6,954 bases of DNA from Lachnospiraceae bacterium (lineage in GTDB: Bacteria > Bacillota > Clostridia > Lachnospirales > Lachnospiraceae), in assembly GCA_003520105.1 (NCBI GenBank), contig DOVL01000104.1, positions 1 to 6,954 of the forward strand, in the 5' to 3' direction. Positions 1 through 6,250 of this stretch are shown piece by piece (positions within the stretch are counted from its first letter, which is position 1; every line of letters begins with the position of its first letter). The notes under the pieces are model-generated. The model was not told the DNA's origin, did not search any database, and saw only the letters and a program-made list of their open reading frames with translations. Made by a program: the position numbers and the translations under genes.

Positions 1-1079
1 GTTTTATGTTCTTCACCTATCTGATAAATCCTGTCCTTTAGCCTCCCTTTACCGAAAGAGACAGCGCCGAAAAGCTCAGTTTTTCGACCTGACCCAAGAT
101 AAAGAAGCGCTCTTGCATATTCCTTCTTACGTTCCGCAGAAGCATCTATCAGCATGTTTTCGTCACAGGCAAGCTCAATATCCTGCTGAACTGCGGCATA
201 AACCATCCAGACAAGAGGATTGTACCAGTTGATCAGCAGTGCAATGAAATACAGGACAAGGAAAATATTATCATGTCTTCTGATATGCATCTTTTCATGT
301 CCGAGAACCATTTCATATGTTCTACCACTGAGTTTCTCCGGCAGATATATCCTCGGTCTGAATATCCCTGTAACGCAGGCATCCTTTTCATTCTTCCAGC
401 AAAATACATTTCTTTCGTCCTTAACCGGTACTGCCTTCCGACACTTCTTTCTGAACTGAGACATACGTCCAAGTGAATACGACCCCAGCATTGCTATACC
501 CGCAAGCCAAGTCGAAATGACAATTGCAATGACAATATTTCCTGTGTCCGCGCTTCCTCCTTTTTTCGCACTGCCTGTATATCCGGTGCCGTCCGGGATT
601 TCCGCGTTTTCTGCCGTTTTTCCGCCACCTGAAACTGCCGTTCCGTTTGGAGTTCCGGCATCTGTATCAGCTGATGCTTTATCGTCTGAAATATATGTAT
701 CCAAATTGGTAACGGTGGAATCACCTGAATGACTCACTTTTCCATCATCGAAGGCACCGCTATTCTCTGTGCTATCATTTTTCTTTCCGGTACTGTTTGC
801 CGGATCATATGCGCCGGTATTTTCCTTCCGCCCCTGCTCTGACGACTTATCCTGAGCAGAAGAAGATTCAATGCCCAGTAGTTCACTGACAGTCGGAACA
901 GTTGAAAAGCCCGCCGGAAGCGAAACAGGCACAAGAAGTCTGAAAAGAAGCACAACCCACAGGAGATTCAGTGTCCTCTTAGACTGTTTTCTGAATAAAT
1001 ACCTGAGTGCCAGAACAACCAGTATTATAAGTATTGTCACCGGCAGACCATTTATATAAAACCAGAATATATCCTTCAC
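1..1079 (-). CDS. blaR1: BlaR1/MecR1-type M56 membrane metallopeptidase (3' end beyond window)
   Basis: Predicted sensor and protease that inactivates the BlaI-type repressor encoded just upstream. The reading frame is open from the start to the window edge (359 full codons), so the C-terminal part, including any sensor domain, is missing. Visible order: membrane segments at about residues 12-28 and 37-55, a hydrophilic loop at about 66-180, a third segment at about 181-203, the zinc-protease motif HEKMH at 261-265 followed by RRHDN, a fourth segment at about 272-292 containing NWYNPLVWM, and then IELACDE at 301-307. These are M56-family hallmarks; E302 is the likely third zinc ligand by family analogy. 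The start is taken as GTG at 1079, which has GAGG 8 nt upstream (1088-1091). An in-frame ATG at 1103 would add eight charged residues and has no clear ribosome binding site. The loop between segments 2 and 3 is rich in Ser, Thr, Gly, Asp and Lys and, at about 115 residues, is longer than the roughly 60 I recall for classical BlaR1. Whether the ligand is a beta-lactam cannot be told without the C-terminus. Confidence 0.88.
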   Translation of the reverse strand, partial: MKDIFWFYINGLPVTILIILVVLALRYLFRKQSKRTLNLLWVVLLFRLLVPVSLPAGFSTVPTVSELLGIESSSAQDKSSEQGRKENTGAYDPANSTGKKNDSTENSGAFDDGKVSHSGDSTVTNLDTYISDDKASADTDAGTPNGTAVSGGGKTAENAEIPDGTGYTGSAKKGGSADTGNIVIAIVISTWLAGIAMLGSYSLGRMSQFRKKCRKAVPVKDERNVFCWKNEKDACVTGIFRPRIYLPEKLSGRTYEMVLGHEKMHIRRHDNIFLVLYFIALLINWYNPLVWMVYAAVQQDIELACDENMLIDASAERKKEYARALLYLGSGRKTELFGAVSFGKGRLKDRIYQIGEEHK

Positions 1080-1221
1080 AAGCTCACCCTCTTCCCTTTC
1101 CATCTCTGTCGCTAAGACTTTTGTTGATCACGCTCCAGCCCTCGACCGATGGATTATTTCAATTAACAACCATCTATCAATATCCATTATTTTGTTTATA
1201 CATATCGTCATGCATATTGTT
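1080..1221 (-). other. Repressor-to-peptidase intergenic spacer
   Basis: This 142-nt AT-rich gap (118 nt if the alternative ATG start at 1103 is used) separates the repressor and peptidase genes, which in many related modules overlap or nearly touch. I find no convincing promoter, terminator or operator dyad here. A TATAAA-like hexamer occurs on the minus strand near 1195 but has no matching -35. The two genes are most simply read as co-transcribed. Weak inverted repeats (GATGG/CCATC) are too short to call a structure. Confidence 0.4.
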
Positions 1222-1584
1222 TCATGATTTATTCGAATCCTTATATGCGGCGATCACTCTCTCCAGCTCCGCTATATCCTCATCGCTAAGCTTCTCCTCC
1301 CTGATGAATGTATTTACAAATTCAGGAAGTGATCCCCCAAAATATTTTCTGATAGCCTTTTTCTTCTGTGATGACTCGTATTCCGCTCTCGACATAAGGC
1401 AGCTGATATTTGCGTTTTCGTTTTTAACCATGTCCTTTTCGATAAGCTTTTTCAGTATCGTATACATGGTAGTACGGCGCCAGTCGAGCTTCTCGTCCGC
1501 AAGTCTTACCAGCTCCTTTGCCGGCATATCGCCATATTTCCATATCAATTCCATCAGGCTCATTTCCGCTTCTGTAAGATGCAT
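1222..1584 (-). CDS. blaI: BlaI/MecI-family transcriptional repressor
   Basis: A 120-residue winged-helix repressor, the usual length for BlaI/MecI/CopY proteins. The N-terminus HLTEAEMSLMELIW and the recognition-helix region DWRRTTMYTILKKLIEK (residues 34-50) match the family closely. The C-terminal half (about 75-118) is the helical dimerisation region with EEKLSDEDIAELERVI. By recalled alignment to Staphylococcus aureus BlaI, whose Asn101-Phe102 bond is cut on induction, the equivalent bond here is Thr92-Phe93 in FVNTFIREE, so susceptibility to the neighbouring M56 protease is plausible but inferred. The start is set at 1584 because AAAGGA (1594-1599) lies 9 nt upstream and the family normally begins right at this LTEAE segment. 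An in-frame ATG at 1602 would add MKGWCG and lacks a ribosome binding site. It precedes the blaR1-like gene and is probably co-transcribed with it. Two dyads in its own promoter suggest negative autoregulation. The function (binding DNA as a dimer) follows from the family; the regulon is unknown. Confidence 0.92.
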   Translation of the reverse strand: MHLTEAEMSLMELIWKYGDMPAKELVRLADEKLDWRRTTMYTILKKLIEKDMVKNENANISCLMSRAEYESSQKKKAIRKYFGGSLPEFVNTFIREEKLSDEDIAELERVIAAYKDSNKS

Positions 1585-1659
1585 TCCACACCATCCTTTC
1601 ATTCATTACAATCAATTATCATCGGTAATAATCATATATTTAAAATCAGTCACCTTATT

Positions 1660-1680
1660 TTGTCTAAAATCTTTAGACAA
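1660..1680. promoter_or_regulatory. Operator-like dyad 1 for the BlaI-type repressor
   Basis: A 21-bp perfect inverted repeat with 9-nt arms TTGTCTAAA and TTTAGACAA around a 3-nt centre (ATC). It lies immediately downstream of the -10 element of the repressor promoter, over the expected transcription start. It shares the GTCTA-N7-TAGAC layout with the second dyad. Classical staphylococcal and Bacillus BlaI sites have TACA/TGTA cores, which this lacks, so assignment to this repressor is by position and symmetry. Confidence 0.72.
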
Positions 1681-1684
1681 TTAT

Positions 1685-1713
1685 AGTCTAAATCATATAG
1701 ACATATTTGTCAA
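1685..1713 (-). promoter_or_regulatory. Sigma-A promoter of the blaI-blaR1 unit
   Basis: On the minus strand a perfect TTGACA (1708-1713) is followed after 17 nt by TAGACT (1685-1690), which keeps the three most conserved -10 bases. A better TATAAT (1680-1685) overlaps it but is 22 nt from TTGACA. Transcription would start at about 1675-1680, leaving a leader of about 95 nt before the repressor ATG. Dyad 2 covers the spacer and -10, and dyad 1 covers the start site, so repressor binding should block polymerase. Confidence 0.65.
1686..1702. promoter_or_regulatory. Operator-like dyad 2 for the BlaI-type repressor
   Basis: The 17-bp element GTCTAAATCATATAGAC has the same outer half-sites (GTCTA and TAGAC) and same total length as the core of dyad 1, with a less symmetric centre. 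The centres of the two dyads are 24 bp apart. It overlaps the -10 and spacer of the promoter. A further imperfect GACATA/TTTGTC palindrome at 1700-1711 partly overlaps it and the -35, and may be a third weak site. Confidence 0.65.
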
Positions 1714-1755
1714 TATCACATTCCGATATGATTAACAATAGTTTCTGTGCACAAC

Positions 1756-1796
1756 AAGATCGGCACAGCCGAGATCCTCTCGACTATGCCGATCTT
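1756..1796 (-). terminator. Hairpin terminator of the putP-family gene
   Basis: Perfect 10-nt arms AAGATCGGCA (1756-1765) and TGCCGATCTT (1787-1796) enclose AG/CT and CGAGA/TCTCG pairings around a 3-nt loop. Two C-A mismatches interrupt the stem on the plus strand; on the minus strand both become G-U pairs, giving a continuous 19-bp stem, which argues that the functional RNA is the minus-strand one. The element begins about 70 nt after the symporter stop codon. The following minus-strand bases (GTTGTG) are only moderately U-rich. Confidence 0.7.
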
Positions 1797-1864
1797 TCTT
1801 TAATGATAAACTATATTATTTATTCAAAGGATCTTAGCCCTTTAAAGACAACATTTTCAAACAA

Positions 1865-3406
1865 TTACATTGCCTTAACTTTTTCAAACTCCTCAACGAT
1901 CTCAGCTTCCGGCTTTGGTGTGAGAAGGCTCACAACAACGATCAGGAAGAGGCTTACGAGGAAGGCCGGAAGAAGCTCATAGAGATCCCAGTAGCCGCCC
2001 ATCGGTCTCACAGCGAACTTCCAGATAAATACCATTCCGGCACCGCCAAGCATTCCTGCAAGAGCGCCGTATTTGTTGGTACGCTTCCAGAAGAGAGCCA
2101 TCAGCATGATTGGTCCGAATACAGCACCGAAACCTGCCCATGCGAAGGAAACGATATTGAAGATTGAACTGTCAGGATTCCATGCGATAATAACGCCAAG
2201 GATCGCTACAACAACAAGTGTTATTCTTGCTGTAAGCATAGCCATCTTCTCACTCATCTTAACCTTGAAAACATCCTGAATGATATTTTCGGAAACAGCA
2301 GATGACGCAGCGATAAGCTGTGAGTCAGCAGTTGACATTGTCGAAGCAAGGATACCTGCTATGATAAGACCTGCAATAAGTGCAAACGCGAAACCGTGCT
2401 TACTGATCAGATTTGCGATCTCAACGATAAGTGTCTCAGCCTTTGAATAGCTTGTCAGGTCGTCATGATCAAGCATATCAGGAAGGCTCTTCATTGCTCT
2501 TGCAACGATTCCGAGGAATACAGCGATTCCAAGTGAAAATACAACCCAGATACTTGCAACACGTCTTGAGAGCTTAAGCTTCTGAGGGTCCTTGATTGCC
2601 ATGAATCTGAGGAGAACATGAGGCATACCGAAATATCCGAGTCCCCACGCAAAGGTTGTAACTATATTAAAGAATTTATAAGCGCTTGATCCGCCCGTAA
2701 CGTTACTATGTGTTGCAGAGAAGGTGAAATATCCCTTAAGGCTGTCAGCGTTATCGATAACTGCCTGAAGACCGCCCGCATTATTGATACCGTATCCGAG
2801 AACGATAAGAAGCGCGATAGTCATGATTATTGACTGAATAAAGTCTGTTCTTGAAGCAGCAAGGAAACCGCCGGTTGTTGTATATCCGATAATAATAACA
2901 GCCGATACGATCATTGCGAGCTGGTAATCAACGTCGAAAAGTGTCTTGAAGAGCTTACCGCAGGCAGAAAAGCCTGAAGCTGTATAAGGCACGAAGAAAA
3001 CGATGATCGCAACAGCACCGATAAGAAGAAGGATATTGCTGTTATCCTTAAATCTCTTCTTGAAGAAATCAGGTATCGTGATCGCATTGATCTCAGCCGA
3101 ATAGTTACGAAGTTTCTTGGCAACAAAAAGCCAGTTAAGGTAGGTTCCTATCGCAAGACCGATAGCAGTCCAGCCCGCATCCGCAACTCCCGAAAAATAT
3201 GCGAGTCCCGGCACACCCATAAGAAGATATGAGCTCATATCCGAAGCCTCTGCACTCATGGCAGTAACAAATGGTCCGAGCTTACGTCCTCCGAGGTAAA
3301 AGTCACCTACATCATTTGTGTTCTTGGAACTGATAGCACCGATGATAAGCATCATTACAAGATATAATGATATCGATACCACAATTCCGATCTGAGCAGT
3401 AGTCAT
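1865..3406 (-). CDS. putP: Sodium/proline symporter (SSS family, PutP-like)
   Basis: A 513-residue integral membrane sodium:solute symporter, close in length to Escherichia coli PutP (about 502). It most likely imports proline together with Na+, for use as a nutrient or osmoprotectant. The segment SDMSSYLLMGVPG (residues 55-67) matches the PutP region holding the essential aspartate, here Asp56. YTTTGGFLA (175-183) fits the SSS family signature. GLGYFGMPHVLLRFMA (256-270 region) is typical of PutP. MST at 357-359 supplies the Ser and Thr expected at the second sodium site, here Ser358 and Thr359. Hydrophobic segments throughout are consistent with about 13 membrane helices, and the protein ends in a short charged tail. 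The start is set at 3406 because GGAGG (3416-3420) lies 9 nt upstream; an in-frame ATG at 3424 overlaps that site. It has its own promoter and terminator, and no proline-catabolic gene is next to it. Other SSS substrates cannot be excluded. Confidence 0.92.
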   Translation of the reverse strand: MTTAQIGIVVSISLYLVMMLIIGAISSKNTNDVGDFYLGGRKLGPFVTAMSAEASDMSSYLLMGVPGLAYFSGVADAGWTAIGLAIGTYLNWLFVAKKLRNYSAEINAITIPDFFKKRFKDNSNILLLIGAVAIIVFFVPYTASGFSACGKLFKTLFDVDYQLAMIVSAVIIIGYTTTGGFLAASRTDFIQSIIMTIALLIVLGYGINNAGGLQAVIDNADSLKGYFTFSATHSNVTGGSSAYKFFNIVTTFAWGLGYFGMPHVLLRFMAIKDPQKLKLSRRVASIWVVFSLGIAVFLGIVARAMKSLPDMLDHDDLTSYSKAETLIVEIANLISKHGFAFALIAGLIIAGILASTMSTADSQLIAASSAVSENIIQDVFKVKMSEKMAMLTARITLVVVAILGVIIAWNPDSSIFNIVSFAWAGFGAVFGPIMLMALFWKRTNKYGALAGMLGGAGMVFIWKFAVRPMGGYWDLYELLPAFLVSLFLIVVVSLLTPKPEAEIVEEFEKVKAM

Positions 3407-3445
3407 CTCTTTTGTCCTCCACATTTAAACATTTTTTCAACAAAT

Positions 3446-3474
3446 AATTTAAAATACACAGCCTTCTTTGTCAA
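3446..3474 (-). promoter_or_regulatory. Sigma-A promoter of the putP-family gene
   Basis: On the minus strand a perfect TTGACA (3469-3474) is followed after exactly 17 nt by TAAATT (3446-3451), a four-of-six match to the -10 consensus. Transcription would start near 3438-3440, giving a leader of about 33 nt that contains the GGAGG ribosome binding site. No dyad or riboswitch-like structure is seen in this short leader. Confidence 0.72.
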
Positions 3475-3512
3475 GATGCCGCATATCCGCTGTATTACTT
3501 AACCACAGCACT

Positions 3513-3551
3513 ACTGCCGCCGCATGAGCTAAGGCTCACTGCGGCGGCAGT
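3513..3551 (-). terminator. GC-rich hairpin after the lipoprotein gene
   Basis: Arms ACTGCCGCCGCA (3513-3524) and TGCGGCGGCAGT (3540-3551) pair perfectly. An inner TGAGC/GCTCA stem continues them with one bulged base and a TAAG loop. It lies about 50 nt after the lipoprotein stop codon and just before the symporter promoter, so it most likely ends the transporter-lipoprotein transcript. The minus-strand sequence after it (TAGTGCTGTGG) is not a U-tract; the plus-strand flank TTATTATTG is richer in T. Terminator function on the minus strand is therefore likely but not certain. Confidence 0.6.
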
Positions 3552-3601
3552 TATTATTGCTAAACTTTTAATCGTTTTGATCAAGTTTTCTCTTCTCATC
3601 T

Positions 3602-6229
3602 TTACTCTTCTGTTGCAGAAACCTCTGCAGTCTTAATGATAAACTTAACATTACCGGTCATACCATCTGAAAGACCTGCGAAGTTATCGTAATCCTGACC
3701 GGTTCTTATTACCTTCTGAACCTCAGCGGTAATAACGTCAAGATCCTTCTCTGCATCACCGAGTTTACCGACGATCTGATCTGTAGCCTGTTTAAGTTTT
3801 GATGAACCGTCTACAAGATCCTTGCTATGGCTGTCAAGCTCTGCTGCACCTGATGCAAGAGTTGAAGCTCCGCTGCTGAGCTGTGCTGCTCCGCTGCTGA
3901 GAGTTCCCGCACCATTGTTCAGTTCATTGAGACCGTTTGTAAGTGTAGGTACTGAAGCATAGATCCTGTCAAGTCCGTCGTCCAGACTTGCAACACCATC
4001 ATAAAGCTTATTGAGACCCTTGTCAAGTTTGTCAGCCCCGTCTGCAAGCTGTGCAACACCATCCTTAAGAGCAGTGATCTTAGGTCCAAATGCAGCCATC
4101 TCACTCTTAACCATTGAAAGAGCCTGATCGATACCATACTCAACACCCTTATTGGTATAAACAGAGATGATGTACTCCATCTTACCTGCTATAGACTGCA
4201 TCTCTTTGCCAAGCTCAGAGTAAGCATTACCGTAACCGGCTGCAAAAGCATTTCCGATTATCTTAACGTAGCCTTCTGTAACCTGCTGAGTGATATAATC
4301 CCTTTTTGAAATACCATTCTCATCTTTTTTCTCGAATTCAGCCTTAACACCCTCTCTTACTGCAGGAGTGAGCATTGCCTTAGTCTTTTCCAGATTTTCT
4401 TCTGTTCTAAACGCTGCTTCAAGTTTTGCCACGATAGCATTATATACAGCTTTATCTGTTTCACTGCTTTCGTCAAATTGAAGAATATTTTTAAGAACAT
4501 CTCCTGATATAACTACACCGGCCAGTGTTGCGTTCTGATCATTATTATATAATTGTGTATATGCATTAGTAATATATGTATTTACTTTTGCACTTCCTAT
4601 TGCTGCACTTCCAAGGTCAGTACCCATGATAAGTGTAACCATATTCGTGAGGTATTCCTGAACCTTATCGTCAACAAGAGCCTTGCCCTCATCAGAAGCC
4701 ATATATTCATCAACCTTACTGTCGATGATTCCATTTACAGTACTTGCAATAAGTCCCTGAACATTTTCATCAGCAATGATCTTCTGAACATTCGGATCTT
4801 CCTTGGCTGCCTCAGCTGCCTTCTTGGTAATATACTCAGTCTTCTGGTTGTCATCCATGCTTGAAAGTGCTGCAAGGTCACCTGTGGAAATAGATACGCC
4901 TTTCTCTGCAAGCTCCTTCTCAGCCGCCTCAGAGATGGCCTTGATTGCAGCTGCCTTCTGATCTTCTGTGAACTGAATATCCTTGGCATCCGGTATTTCC
5001 GGAAGATTGATTCCCTGAACTGCTCCGTTCAGCTGATCAAGTCCGCCTGAAAGCTTGGCAGAACCGGCAAGCACACCATTTTCTCCTTCGAAGGCTGCCT
5101 TAAGCTGTCCTGCACCGATGTCAGCGCTCTCAAGTGCATTTGCAAGTGTGATTCCGCCTGAATAGAGCTGTACTGTACCATCGCTCAGTCTGCTTGCACC
5201 ATTTGCGAGCTGAGTAGCTCCGTTTGAAACCTGTGTAGCTCCGCTTGAGATCTGTGAAACTCCGTTGGTATAGCTTACGATTCCTGAAGCAAGACTGCTT
5301 ACACCCTTCTGATACTCATCAACAAGCTTATTTACTTCGCTCTCAATCGCTGAGAAATCGATATCCTCGATGTTTTCACCGATCAGACCTGTTGCAGCAA
5401 CTGTAAGAGTCATATCGAGCTTGAAGTTTGTTGCATCAGCTGTTACTTCAAAATAGTCAGGTATCTCGATGGCAACCTTCTCTGTTGTCTTGTCAAGATC
5501 CTTCTGAAGTCCCGGGAGACCAAAGCCGAGAACTACACTCTTGCTGCCGTCTGAGATATATTTACCATTAGAAACTTGTATATTTGCGAAACGTGAGTTG
5601 TCAAGGAAGAAGCCTGTAACCATGATGAAAGGAACATAGGTATCGTCCTGCTTAGCCTTATTGACATACTCGAAACGTATCTTAACCTTGCCGCTCTTGC
5701 CTGCGATCTGCTCCGGTGTAACCTCTGCGCCATCCAGATAATAAGTAACCTTAACCTCTACAGGAAGCTCCTTATCAGTCTTGCCCTGATAATAAATAGG
5801 ATTGCCGTTTGCCTGCCAGGTTACCTTGTCACCGTTCTGTGTGAACTGCTCGTCACCCTTAACGTTCTCGATATCGGTAAGATTGCTGACATCCTCGATA
5901 ACATCAGCGTGTTCCTTGTTCTTAAGCCACTCGCTGACAATAACGTCCTGCTTATTACCGCTGGCATCCGTTATAACATAAATGGTCTCATCCTTGTCAG
6001 AATCCACCTGATCACTTTGCTTGATCATTCCGCTGATCATACCACCGAGATCGGCACTGCCTTCCTCTGTAGTAGCCTCTTTATCTTCTTCGACAGCTTC
6101 CTGAACAGACTCAGTTGCAGGAGCATTTGCCTCTATTGTATCAGATTTTTTACTGGTGCTTCCGCAACCCGCAAGACCGAGCACCATAGCCATTACTATA
6201 GCAAGTGAAGCAACTCTTTTCTTTCTCAT
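3602..6229 (-). CDS. Large surface lipoprotein with YhgE/Pip-type L-x-x-G heptad repeats
   Basis: An 875-residue protein predicted to be exported and lipid-anchored. The N-terminus MRKKR is followed by a hydrophobic stretch and the lipobox LAGC, with Cys22 as the lipidation site. Residues 25-80 are an acidic, Ser/Thr/Glu-rich linker. Residues 82-285 look beta-rich, with hydrophobic alternation such as VEVKVTYYLDG and KVKIRFEYVN. Residues 306-360 and 720-812 carry X-X-X-L-X-X-G heptads as in phage-infection protein/YhgE-like proteins. Residues 412-716 form a long Ala/Glu/Lys-rich, probably helical insert. The end (about 815-875) is hydrophilic, so unlike YhgE/Pip proteins there is no C-terminal membrane domain. 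The start at 6229 is chosen because AAGGAG (6238-6243) lies 8 nt upstream; an in-frame ATG at 6247 would precede that site. It follows the MMPL-type transporter gene by 21 nt, so an accessory or periplasmic/extracellular partner role for the transporter is inferred. The exact function is unknown. Confidence 0.85.
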   Translation of the reverse strand: MRKKRVASLAIVMAMVLGLAGCGSTSKKSDTIEANAPATESVQEAVEEDKEATTEEGSADLGGMISGMIKQSDQVDSDKDETIYVITDASGNKQDVIVSEWLKNKEHADVIEDVSNLTDIENVKGDEQFTQNGDKVTWQANGNPIYYQGKTDKELPVEVKVTYYLDGAEVTPEQIAGKSGKVKIRFEYVNKAKQDDTYVPFIMVTGFFLDNSRFANIQVSNGKYISDGSKSVVLGFGLPGLQKDLDKTTEKVAIEIPDYFEVTADATNFKLDMTLTVAATGLIGENIEDIDFSAIESEVNKLVDEYQKGVSSLASGIVSYTNGVSQISSGATQVSNGATQLANGASRLSDGTVQLYSGGITLANALESADIGAGQLKAAFEGENGVLAGSAKLSGGLDQLNGAVQGINLPEIPDAKDIQFTEDQKAAAIKAISEAAEKELAEKGVSISTGDLAALSSMDDNQKTEYITKKAAEAAKEDPNVQKIIADENVQGLIASTVNGIIDSKVDEYMASDEGKALVDDKVQEYLTNMVTLIMGTDLGSAAIGSAKVNTYITNAYTQLYNNDQNATLAGVVISGDVLKNILQFDESSETDKAVYNAIVAKLEAAFRTEENLEKTKAMLTPAVREGVKAEFEKKDENGISKRDYITQQVTEGYVKIIGNAFAAGYGNAYSELGKEMQSIAGKMEYIISVYTNKGVEYGIDQALSMVKSEMAAFGPKITALKDGVAQLADGADKLDKGLNKLYDGVASLDDGLDRIYASVPTLTNGLNELNNGAGTLSSGAAQLSSGASTLASGAAELDSHSKDLVDGSSKLKQATDQIVGKLGDAEKDLDVITAEVQKVIRTGQDYDNFAGLSDGMTGNVKFIIKTAEVSATEE
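3794..4072 (-). repeat. C-terminal L-x-x-G heptad block (in the lipoprotein gene)
   Basis: Encodes residues 720-812. Gly occurs at 724, 731, 738, 745, 752, 766, 773, 780, 787, 794 and 808, all in one 7-residue register. The register positions 759 and 801 carry Ser and His instead. At the DNA level the 14-nt GCTCCGCTGCTGAG occurs at 3867-3880 and again at 3888-3901, exactly 21 nt apart, which points to recent tandem duplication of a heptad codon unit. Confidence 0.9.
5150..5314 (-). repeat. N-terminal L-x-x-G heptad block (in the lipoprotein gene)
   Basis: Encodes residues 306-360 with Gly at 309, 316, 323, 330, 337, 344, 351 and 358, an unbroken 7-residue period over eight repeats. The 21-nt period is also visible in DNA at 5211-5231, 5232-5252 and 5253-5273, where successive units share a CTCCG core. 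Such heptads are expected to form an extended helical, coiled-coil-like stalk. Confidence 0.9.
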
Positions 6230-6250
6230 TTTATTCTCTCCTTCCACAGC

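Noticed and set aside
494..724. A minus-strand alternative frame of 76 codons over the low-complexity loop of the BlaR1-like gene, raising the idea of a frameshift
   Set aside because: The HEKMH motif at 285-299 is in the same frame as the GTG start at 1079, with no stop codon between, so the gene is intact through the loop.
1600..1650. A possible 7-codon leader peptide (MIITDDN) in the blaI leader, with an AGGTG sequence upstream
   Set aside because: The AGGTG is too far from the ATG, the peptide has no attenuator-like codon run, and no alternative terminator structure was seen.
1034..1735. A 233-codon plus-strand open frame opposite the blaI-like gene and its promoter
   Set aside because: It is antisense to a clearly recognisable BlaI-family gene, runs across its promoter and operators, has Ser/Phe/Ile-rich composition typical of a shadow frame, and has no ribosome binding site or family resemblance.
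3562..3588. A second, AT-rich inverted repeat (AAACTT/AAGTTT) between the lipoprotein stop and the GC-rich hairpin
   Set aside because: Only six base pairs are uninterrupted, with a long loop. The stem needs a two-base bulge to extend and can easily arise by chance in AT-rich spacer.
4553..4864. A 103-codon plus-strand open frame rich in Cys, Ile and Ser
   Set aside because: It lies wholly antisense to the well-supported lipoprotein gene, and its composition is that of a reverse-complement reading of the helical insert.
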